Positions 1 to 5,082 of a stretch of 5,082 bases of DNA are shown here, piece by piece. The stretch covers positions 1 through 5,082 of the forward strand of contig JAJYPQ010000336.1 of assembly GCA_021795255.1 (NCBI GenBank). Reading direction: 5' to 3'. The DNA comes from Pseudomonadota bacterium (lineage in GTDB: Bacteria; Pseudomonadota; Gammaproteobacteria; Acidiferrobacterales; Acidiferrobacteraceae). Below the pieces are notes generated by a model. The model worked only from the letters and a program-made list of their open reading frames with translations, was not told the DNA's origin and did not search any database. Each line of letters starts with the position of its first letter. Position 1 is the first letter of the stretch. The translations under genes and the position numbers were made by a program.

Positions 1-148
1 CTATTACCAATTGCTCAGTCGCACGATGGCCGAGCGGCTCTTGCTTCTAAAGGATAAGGCCCGTCTCGCCCAGCTTGGGGTGGCCCTGGAGGCGGCAAGC
101 GGGCGTTTTGAATGGCCGAGGGCGGCGAGGAAGGGGGCGGTGACGTGA
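1..148 (+). CDS. C-terminal end of a probable TolC/CusC-type outer membrane efflux factor (partial)
   Basis: Reading from base 2, an open frame enters from outside the window and runs 48 codons to TGA at 146-148. The visible peptide is amphipathic and helical, with Leu/Ala heptad-like spacing and the segment ARLAQLGVALEAASGR (residues 20-35 of the fragment), followed by a short basic tail. Helix ends of the form 'LA...ALEAA.GR' are typical of the C-terminus of TolC-family outer membrane factors, which form the trimeric exit duct of RND pumps. Position supports the call: the frame overlaps the start of the HlyD-type adaptor, and an outer membrane factor, adaptor, permease order is common in such operons. 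Only the tail is visible, so signal peptide, barrel strands and subfamily cannot be judged. The alternative is another coiled-coil protein of the same operon. Confidence 0.6.
   Translation, partial: YYQLLSRTMAERLLLLKDKARLAQLGVALEAASGRFEWPRAARKGAVT
127..137 (+). promoter_or_regulatory. Shine-Dalgarno sequence that favours the GTG start of the adaptor
   Basis: The purine run GAGGAAGGGGG ends 7 bases before the GTG at 145, which is a normal spacing. The in-frame ATG at 112 lies upstream of this run and has no comparable purine stretch before it (the preceding bases are GGGCGTTTTGA). This supports GTG 145 as the main start. The site lies inside the coding end of the upstream outer membrane factor, as expected for translationally coupled genes. 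Confidence 0.6.
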
Positions 149-1206
149 GGCTTCGGCGCGGGATTGGGTTTGTGATCGTGCTGGTGGCGCTCCTGATTGC
201 GTGGCGATCCTCGGACTCGGAATCGAAGGCGCGTCGGGCCGTTCGCACTACACCTATCGCCACCGTCGAAGTGGCACCGATCCGCAAGGCCCCGATTGTC
301 AATCGCTTAGTGGCTTACGGGCGTGTGGTTGCCGCCCCGTGGGCGGTCCATGCCTTGGTCGAACCCTTTGAAGTGTCGGTGTCCCAAGTGTTCGTGAACC
401 GGGGGCAGAACGTTGCCCGGGGGGCGGTGTTGCTGGCGCTCACGCCGGGGCCGAAAGCCCGCTTGGCCTTACTGGAGGCGCGTAATCGACTGCGCTTGGC
501 GAGGCTGGCCCTAAAGGAGCAGCGTATCCGGGTACGGCTGCGTCTGGCCACACGCACAAGCCTGTTACGGGCCGAGAAGGCGGTCGCTGATGCGGCATTG
601 CAGGTACGCGTGTTCCACGACGAGCGATTGGAGGCCTCGCTGAAGATCAGAGCCCCCGTGGGTGGGGTGGTGCAGCGCATCCTTGTTCAGGAAGGGGCGA
701 CCGTCGAGCCCGGTCAACCGCTCATCGACATCGTGGCCGGTGATCGTTTGGAGGCGCGCCTGGGGGTCGAGCCCGAAGACGTGCCGAGTATTCGGGTCGG
801 CGAGAATGTGCGATTGTCGTCCTTCGAAGGCCCGAATCAGGCCCACATCCACGGGCTTGTGTCGGTGATCTCGCGGGTCATGGACCCGGCCACGCATATG
901 ATCAACGTGTTCGCCACCTTGCCCGCCCAAAACCCTTACTTGCTCGGCGAATATGTTGAAGGGCGTTTTACGGTCGTGTCACCGTTAGGCCTGGTGGTGG
1001 CGCGCTCGGCGATCGTGCCGGCTGGCCACCATTACGTCTTGTACACGGTCGTCGACGGCCACGCGCAGATCCATAAGGTGCGTCTCGGGGCGCGCAATGG
1101 GCGCTTCGTCCAGGTGATCGATCCGCATCTCGCGCCCGGGATGGAGGCGGTCGTCCTCGGCAACTACGAGTTGAAGCCGGGGATGCCGGTGCGTTTGGGT
1201 CGATGA
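145..1206 (+). CDS. RND efflux periplasmic adaptor subunit (HlyD / membrane fusion protein family)
   Basis: This protein would link the inner-membrane RND permease to the outer membrane factor and take part in pump assembly. From GTG 145 it has 353 residues; from the alternative in-frame ATG at 112 it has 364. GTG is preferred because it has a good ribosome site and overlaps the upstream stop as GTGA. The N-terminus (MRLRRGIGFVIVLVALLIAW) is one hydrophobic segment with positive flanks and no lipobox cysteine, so an uncleaved anchor or Sec signal rather than a lipoprotein. Two half-lipoyl motifs follow, at about residues 72-99 (VSQVFVNRGQNVARGAVLLA) and 168-197 (RAPVGGVVQRILVQEGATVE). They flank an Arg/Leu/Ala-rich helical hairpin at about 100-167. 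A beta-barrel region (about 198-279) and a membrane-proximal domain (about 280-353) complete the usual adaptor order. No cysteine and no His- or Met-rich metal-binding tail is present. The stop overlaps the permease ATG. Family assignment is firm; substrate is not known. Confidence 0.9.
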   Translation: MRLRRGIGFVIVLVALLIAWRSSDSESKARRAVRTTPIATVEVAPIRKAPIVNRLVAYGRVVAAPWAVHALVEPFEVSVSQVFVNRGQNVARGAVLLALTPGPKARLALLEARNRLRLARLALKEQRIRVRLRLATRTSLLRAEKAVADAALQVRVFHDERLEASLKIRAPVGGVVQRILVQEGATVEPGQPLIDIVAGDRLEARLGVEPEDVPSIRVGENVRLSSFEGPNQAHIHGLVSVISRVMDPATHMINVFATLPAQNPYLLGEYVEGRFTVVSPLGLVVARSAIVPAGHHYVLYTVVDGHAQIHKVRLGARNGRFVQVIDPHLAPGMEAVVLGNYELKPGMPVRLGR

Positions 1207-4200
1207 CCTTTACGGCGTGGATACAACGGCACCGCAGGTCGCTGCTTTTCCTCTTGGCCTTGCTGGTATTGGGTGGTGTGTTCGCAAGCACTCGATTGCC
1301 AGTCGCGCTGTTCCCGCATGTGGCCTTTCCGCGCGTCGAGATCTATGCCACAGCGGGCGACCGTCCGGCGAAGCGCATGTTGATTCAAGTGACCTACCCG
1401 GTAGAAGAGGCCCTACGGGGTATTCCGGGAGTTGTCGGAGTGCGTTCCACGACCAGCCGTGGCAGCGCCGATTTTTACATCAATTTCCGCTGGGGCGAAG
1501 ACATGACGACGGCGACCCTCGAGGTCCAGGCGGCGGTAGCCGAGGTTGGCCGGCAGCTCCCGGCCGATGCCAGTCTTGTCGTGCGGCGCATGCGCCCAAC
1601 GGTTTTTCGTATGCTGGCCTACACGTTTACATCGCGGCGTGTATCGCAAGTGGCGCTTCGCGATATGGCACGCTACCGCTTGCGTCCGCTCCTGTCTTCA
1701 ATCCCGGGGGTGGCCCGGGTCGGGATCCTCGGCGGACGCACTGAGGAGTACCGGGTTACGGTGAATCCCGCGCGGCTCGCCGAGTATGGGCTCACCATTG
1801 GCGACGTCGGTCGCGCGCTTTCGGATAGCAACGTCCTAAAGACCGTCGGCCACCTCCAGGAGAATTATCGGTTCTACCTCGTGATTTCCGATACCCGCTT
1901 GCACCGGCTGCAGGACATAAGGCGCACGGTGCTGCGTTCAGGGGGCAACGGCATCGTGCGCCTAGACGAGGTAGCCACGGTGGCGCGGGCCTTAAAGCCA
2001 CAATGGACACAAGTGGTGGCCGACGGTCAGCCGGCAGTGAGCGTGCAGATTTATCAGCAGCCGCGCGGTAATACGGTCGCCATTACAAAGGCCGTAAAGA
2101 AGGTGCTGCATCGCTTCGAAGGCCAATTACCGCCCGGGGTCCACGTCCAAAAATGGTATGACCAAAGCACGTTGATTCGATCGGCCGCGAAAAGCGTGCG
2201 TGACGCGGTTCTGGTCGGAGCGCTGCTCGCGGCCCTGGTCCTGCTCGCGTTTTTACGTAATCTCCGCATCACCTTAATCGCGCTCATCGCCGTGCCGAGC
2301 GTCTTGGCGGCCACGGTCTTGCTGCTCTTCGTGCTCCATATGAGCTTCAATATCATGACCCTAGGCGGGATGGCGGCCTCGGTTGGACTCATTATCGACG
2401 ATACGATCGTCATGCTTGAACACATCATGCGCCGACTTCGCGAGCGGGAACGGGGCCCGACCGCCGATCGCGTGATGGGTGCGGTTCGGGAATTCACCCG
2501 GCCGCTCGCAGGTTCGTCTACGTCGACTGTGATTATTTTTGCGCCGCTCGCCTTCTTGTCCGGGGTGACCGGGGCTTTCTTTCGGGCGCTATCGCTGACG
2601 ATGGCGGCGAGCCTTGTCATCTCGTTTTTGGTGGCATGGCTTGCGGTGCCGATTTTGGCCGACCACTTCCTGCGAGCCAAGGACTTCGAGGCCCAGGAAG
2701 AGGGAAGGCGGATGATCCGTGCCCAGGCGCTTTACGAGCGCTTGATGGGCGCGATATTCGCGGCCCCGCGGCGCGCCGTCGCGGTGATTGCGATCTTCCT
2801 CGCGCTGGGGACCCTGGGTTTTGTCCTGACCGGCTCGGGTTTCATGCCCCCCATGGACGAGGGTGGGTTCGTGTTGAACTACCGAGCCCCGGCCGGGACC
2901 TCATTGAAAGAGACCGCCCGCCTTCTCGATGAGGTCCAGCGGATATTATTGGCCAATCCAGCCGTGAAGACCTTTTCCTTACGTACGGGCCTCCAGCTCG
3001 GTGGTGGTATCACCGGGACCAACGAGGGAGATTTTTTCGTGTTGCTGAAGTCGCCTCCTCGGCCTTCCGTTTGGCACATCATGGCGAGTGTGCGGCGCAA
3101 GATCGCGGCCTCGGTTCCTGGCCTTAAGATCAGTACCGACCAACCCATGCAGGACTTGATCGGTGATCTCACGGGCGCGCCGCAACCGGTCGAGATCAAG
3201 GTATTCTCGGGAAACGGCCCGCTGTTGCGGCGCCTGGGTCCGAGGATAGCAGCCGAACTTCGTCGGATCCGTGGCATCGTGAACGTACGCGACGGTATCG
3301 TGTATGCGGGAAGTGCGATCGACATCCGCGTCAGCCGCGCTCGGGCCGCCATCGAGGGCGTCAATCCGCGCAGTATCACGCGTCAGTTGAACGCCTACTT
3401 GAATGGTGTCGTGGCGACCCACGTCCAGCGCGGCGTGCGGATGATCGGGGTACGGGTATGGGTGCCGCGGCCCTTGCGCCACTCGCTGCGTGCCATCCGT
3501 AACCTGCGGTTGCGGGCCGCCAACGGCCGACTCTTTCCGTTGCGGGCGGTGGCCACGGTTCGACTCTCGAACGGTCAACCCGAGATCGTACGCGACAACC
3601 TAAAACGGATGATCCCGATAACGGGCCGTATCGCCGGCCGCAGCCTGGGCGGGGTCATGCACGATGTCAAACGCCTTATGGGCGCGCGACATTTCTTGCC
3701 GCCCGGGGTCTATGCGAGCCTGGGAGGACTTTACGTGCAACAGCAGATCGCCTTTGCGGGACTCATCGGTGTGTTCGTGGCGGCGGTGGCGTTGGTCTTT
3801 TTGCTGTTGCTTTTCTTGTATGAACGCTTTTTGGTCGCCTTAGCGATCATGGCGACCACCTTGCTTGCGATTGCCGCCGTTTTTATCGGGCTTTGGGTGA
3901 CGGGAACCGAAATCAATATCTCTTCTATGATGGGCATGACGATGGTGGTTGGCATTGTGACCGAGGTTTCGATCTTCTATTATTCCGAGTATCAGGAGTT
4001 GGGGCCTGGCCTGCCGGTGGCTCGGCGTCTTGTGGCGGCCGGTAAGAATCGGCTGCGGCCTATCGCTATGACTACGCTAGCGGCCATTCTGGCCCTGCTG
4101 CCGCTCGCGACCGGGTGGGGGCAGGGGTCGGCCATGCAACAACCCCTCGCTATCGCGATTATCGCCGGGCTTTTGGTGCAGCTGCCGCTTGCGCTCGTGG

Positions 4201-4256
4201 TGTTGCCGCTCTTCCTTTCGGTAGCGGCGCGCGTCCGTCCGTCGGGAGGGCAATAA
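1203..4256 (+). CDS. RND-family efflux permease (AcrB/CusA superfamily, mixed HAE/HME signature)
   Basis: This is a full-length (1017 residues) inner-membrane, proton-driven pump. It shows the duplicated RND plan: TM1 at about 13-30, first periplasmic porter domain about 35-330, TM2-TM6 about 336-489, TM7 about 524-543, second porter domain about 547-845, and TM8-TM12 about 849-1008. Diagnostic segments are RLPVALFPHVAFPRVEI (31-47), GLIIDDTIVMLEHIMRR in TM4 (395-411), FMPPMDEGGF (547-556) after TM7, and NRLRPIAMTTLA (949-960) before TM11. Asp399 and Asp400 match the AcrB proton-relay pair (D407/D408). The position of AcrB Lys940 is Glu921 here (GIVTEVSIFYYSE, 917-929), resembling CusA-type metal pumps. 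The protein has no cysteine, and its second porter domain is very rich in arginine. The ATG overlaps the adaptor stop as ATGA and has no strong ribosome site of its own, so translation is probably coupled. Family is certain. Drug versus metal versus other substrate is open. Confidence 0.95.
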   Translation: MTFTAWIQRHRRSLLFLLALLVLGGVFASTRLPVALFPHVAFPRVEIYATAGDRPAKRMLIQVTYPVEEALRGIPGVVGVRSTTSRGSADFYINFRWGEDMTTATLEVQAAVAEVGRQLPADASLVVRRMRPTVFRMLAYTFTSRRVSQVALRDMARYRLRPLLSSIPGVARVGILGGRTEEYRVTVNPARLAEYGLTIGDVGRALSDSNVLKTVGHLQENYRFYLVISDTRLHRLQDIRRTVLRSGGNGIVRLDEVATVARALKPQWTQVVADGQPAVSVQIYQQPRGNTVAITKAVKKVLHRFEGQLPPGVHVQKWYDQSTLIRSAAKSVRDAVLVGALLAALVLLAFLRNLRITLIALIAVPSVLAATVLLLFVLHMSFNIMTLGGMAASVGLIIDDTIVMLEHIMRRLRERERGPTADRVMGAVREFTRPLAGSSTSTVIIFAPLAFLSGVTGAFFRALSLTMAASLVISFLVAWLAVPILADHFLRAKDFEAQEEGRRMIRAQALYERLMGAIFAAPRRAVAVIAIFLALGTLGFVLTGSGFMPPMDEGGFVLNYRAPAGTSLKETARLLDEVQRILLANPAVKTFSLRTGLQLGGGITGTNEGDFFVLLKSPPRPSVWHIMASVRRKIAASVPGLKISTDQPMQDLIGDLTGAPQPVEIKVFSGNGPLLRRLGPRIAAELRRIRGIVNVRDGIVYAGSAIDIRVSRARAAIEGVNPRSITRQLNAYLNGVVATHVQRGVRMIGVRVWVPRPLRHSLRAIRNLRLRAANGRLFPLRAVATVRLSNGQPEIVRDNLKRMIPITGRIAGRSLGGVMHDVKRLMGARHFLPPGVYASLGGLYVQQQIAFAGLIGVFVAAVALVFLLLLFLYERFLVALAIMATTLLAIAAVFIGLWVTGTEINISSMMGMTMVVGIVTEVSIFYYSEYQELGPGLPVARRLVAAGKNRLRPIAMTTLAAILALLPLATGWGQGSAMQQPLAIAIIAGLLVQLPLALVVLPLFLSVAARVRPSGGQ

Positions 4257-4276
4257 AAACCCGGCAGGGCCGGGTT
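4252..4276 (-). terminator. Rho-independent terminator for cspD, in the convergent gap
   Basis: An 8-bp perfect stem (AACCCGGC at 4258-4265, GCCGGGTT at 4269-4276) closes a 3-base loop. Read on the minus strand, the stem is followed by T residues (GGGTTTTTATTG), the classical intrinsic terminator form. It lies about 40 bases beyond the cspD stop. On the plus strand the hairpin starts one base after the permease stop but is followed by CAAG rather than a T-run, so termination of the efflux operon here is probably weaker. The minus-strand T-tract is complementary to the permease stop codon and its preceding bases, so the two genes are packed as closely as possible. Confidence 0.85.
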
Positions 4277-4316
4277 CAAGCTGCTAGTATAGTACCCTGT
4301 ATGAAGGACGTGGGTT

Positions 4317-4520
4317 TTAGACAGGGCGAATGTTGGATGCCTGCGGTCCCTTGGGTCCGTGCTGAACCTCGAATTCGACATCCTGACCTTCTTTCAAGGT
4401 CTTATAGCCTTCCATTTGAATTGCGGAAAAATGGGCGAACACATCATCTCCACCCGTGCTCGGCGAAATGAAACCGTAACCTTTGCTTGCGTTGAACCAC
4501 TTCACAGTACCTGTTGCCAT
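4317..4520 (-). CDS. cspD: Cold-shock domain protein, CspD-type
   Basis: The product is a 67-residue cytoplasmic single-stranded nucleic-acid-binding protein consisting of one cold-shock domain (five-stranded OB fold). Visible hallmarks are GTVKWFN (4-10), the RNP1 motif KGYGFI (13-18) and the RNP2 motif VFAHF (27-31); the aromatic surface includes W8, F9, F17, F28, H30 and F31. The stretch [13 protein letters not shown] (34-46), the FAH form of RNP2, and GPKGPQAS (55-62) resemble CspD more than CspA. The head-to-head placement with clpS is also the cspD arrangement of E. coli and P. aeruginosa. In E. coli, CspD is a stationary-phase protein reported to inhibit DNA replication; whether this copy acts that way or as a general RNA chaperone cannot be read from sequence. 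E. coli CspD is a little longer, with a C-terminal extension absent here. The start is supported by AGGGGG (4528-4533) seven bases upstream. The domain call is near certain; the D subtype is likely. Confidence 0.92.
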   Translation of the reverse strand: MATGTVKWFNASKGYGFISPSTGGDDVFAHFSAIQMEGYKTLKEGQDVEFEVQHGPKGPQASNIRPV

Positions 4521-4624
4521 CCTAGATCCCCCTACTGGTGTCGTGCAGCCCGCGCTATGGTCCTGCTTGAAGGCGGGTCGTATTTTAGGTAATGCTAACG
4601 TTCGGGCAGTGGTGCAGGCCCAGC

Positions 4625-4655
4625 ACTATCTTGCGTATTTCCCTTGTCAAGTCAA
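4625..4655 (-). promoter_or_regulatory. Candidate sigma-70 promoter for cspD
   Basis: On the minus strand the sequence TTGACTTGACA offers two overlapping -35 elements: TTGACT (4650-4655) and the consensus TTGACA (4645-4650). The best downstream -10 is GATAGT (4625-4630). The spacings are 19 and 14 bases, both off the ideal 17, so the match is imperfect. If used, transcription would begin near 4618 and give a leader of about 100 bases, in line with the long leaders known for several csp genes. A second -10-like hexamer, TAAAAT (4582-4587), has no convincing -35. Confidence 0.35.
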
Positions 4656-4689
4656 GACGGGGGCTTATGGCGGTTTTTGTGCCTAGACG

Positions 4690-4717
4690 CGGGATCGGGA
4701 TCGGAAGACAATTCCCG
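4690..4717. repeat. Tandem GGGATC pair with a downstream inverted copy in the cspD/clpS spacer
   Basis: GGGATC occurs twice in tandem at 4691-4702. CGGGA at 4690-4694 and 4696-4700 can pair with TCCCG at 4713-4717; the shorter hairpin has a 12-base loop. The element sits between the two divergent genes, about 50 bases before the clpS start, where an operator or a leader hairpin could lie. It is short and could be chance in GC-rich DNA. Confidence 0.3.
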
Positions 4718-4764
4718 TCACGATCAGGATTTGGGGGCTTGAGTGCGAGTGGTGAGAGCGTGTG

Positions 4765-5082
4765 ATGGCCGTTAGACAGCCGCATTACCACGATGATCTG
4801 GATGTCAAGGAGGCCAAGCCGAAGGTCGCTTTGCCACCTCTGTACAAGGTTATTATCCTAAACGACGACTACACTCCCATGGAGTTCGTCGTTCTGGTGC
4901 TGGAGCGTTTCTTTGGGAAGAACCGCGAAGAGGCGACTCGTATCATGTTGCATGTTCATCAGCGCGGTGTGGGCGTCTGCGGAGTATATACAAGGGAAGT
5001 TGCCGAGACTAAAGTAAGACAAGTGACAATTTTTTCCGGTGAGAATCAGCACCCGCTGCAGTGCACGCTGGAGCCTGAGTAG
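4765..5082 (+). CDS. clpS: ClpS, ATP-dependent Clp protease adaptor (N-end rule recognition)
   Basis: ClpS is a small cytoplasmic adaptor. It binds proteins carrying N-degrons (Leu, Phe, Trp, Tyr at the N-terminus) and hands them to the ClpA unfoldase of ClpAP; it also alters ClpA substrate choice. The product is 105 residues, against 106 in E. coli. A variable N-terminal arm (1-24) precedes the core. The N-degron pocket is intact: [11 protein letters not shown] (32-42) with N33, D34, D35, T37 and M39; M61 and H65 on the next helix; and L98 near the end, matching E. coli N34, D35, D36, H66 and L99. The VAETKV motif (79-84) and [10 protein letters not shown] end are also typical. ATG 4765 is chosen because GGTGAGAG (4751-4758) lies 6 bases upstream; the adjacent GTG at 4762 would add only one residue. 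The stop is the last codon of the window. clpA is expected immediately downstream, but this is not visible. Confidence 0.97.
   Translation: MAVRQPHYHDDLDVKEAKPKVALPPLYKVIILNDDYTPMEFVVLVLERFFGKNREEATRIMLHVHQRGVGVCGVYTREVAETKVRQVTIFSGENQHPLQCTLEPE

Noticed and set aside
112..144. Upstream ATG 112 as the adaptor start
   Set aside because: It has no ribosome site and adds an acidic Gly-rich leader before the membrane anchor; GTG 145 has a well-placed purine run and a stop overlap. It is kept as the alternative.
2054..2680. Long minus-strand open frame (208 codons) inside the permease gene
   Set aside because: It is a shadow of the RND gene in GC-rich DNA; its Ser/Arg/Thr/Ala-rich product has no recognisable domain and the RND frame explains the region fully. 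The same holds for the other antisense frames, including 2979-3578 and 2879-3379.
1203..4256. Firm assignment of the pump as a heavy-metal exporter (CzcA/CusA)
   Set aside because: Glu921 and the MPPMDEGG motif are metal-pump-like, but the Asp-Asp pair in TM4 is drug-pump-like and no metal-binding His/Met/Cys cluster is seen in the adaptor.
4286..4293. -10-like hexamers TATAGT (plus) and TATACT (minus) in the convergent gap
   Set aside because: No acceptable -35 is found at the right distance on either strand, and no gene downstream would need such a promoter.
4295..4326. Inverted repeat CCCTGT...ACAGGG around the cspD stop
   Set aside because: Six base pairs with a 20-base loop is weak, and the strong hairpin at 4258-4276 already explains termination.
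4644..4671. Possible plus-strand clpS promoter (TTGTCA with TATGGC, 16-base spacer)
   Set aside because: The -10 matches only three of six positions and lacks the final T; it is too weak to list as a feature. The clpS promoter remains unidentified.
4585..4791. Minus-strand open frame across the cspD/clpS spacer
   Set aside because: It overlaps the clpS start and the candidate cspD promoter, and its peptide shows no domain or coding character. The plus-strand frames at 4359-4592 and 4483-4686 are rejected for the same reasons.
1..5082. Mobile element, CRISPR array, tRNA/rRNA or defence system
   Set aside because: No transposase frame, terminal repeats, regular spaced repeats or tRNA-like folds were seen. 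The window is explained by an efflux operon and the cspD/clpS pair.

Overview
The window comes from a GC-rich Gram-negative bacterium, most likely a gammaproteobacterium. Two things support this: a tripartite RND efflux operon, which needs an outer membrane, and a divergent cspD/clpS pair, an arrangement known from Escherichia coli and Pseudomonas aeruginosa. Genus cannot be fixed from the sequence alone. The strong arginine bias in the periplasmic parts of the pump is compatible with an acidophile, but that is only inference.

Left part (1-4256, + strand): the end of an RND efflux operon. It holds the last 48 codons of a probable TolC/CusC-type outer membrane factor, then a HlyD-type periplasmic adaptor, then a complete 1017-residue RND permease. 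The three reading frames are chained by short stop/start overlaps (GTGA at 145-148 if the GTG start is right, ATGA at 1203-1206), so they are probably translated as one coupled unit. Together they would form an inner membrane-periplasm-outer membrane pump. The permease has two aspartates in TM4, as in drug pumps of the AcrB type, but a glutamate in TM10 where AcrB has its essential lysine, as in metal pumps of the CusA type. The substrate class therefore cannot be assigned with confidence. The operon promoter lies outside the window.

Middle (4257-4316): a short convergent intergenic gap with one strong GC hairpin. Its T-tract is on the minus strand, so it mainly terminates the cold-shock gene.

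Right part (4317-5082): a cold-shock domain protein of CspD type on the minus strand and, divergently, a complete clpS on the plus strand that ends exactly at the window edge; clpA would be expected next. The 244-base divergent spacer holds a candidate promoter for cspD and a small repeat/inverted-repeat cluster.

I see no tRNA, rRNA, mobile element, CRISPR array or evident new system. The most unusual items are the mixed proton-relay signature and the very basic porter region of the RND protein.
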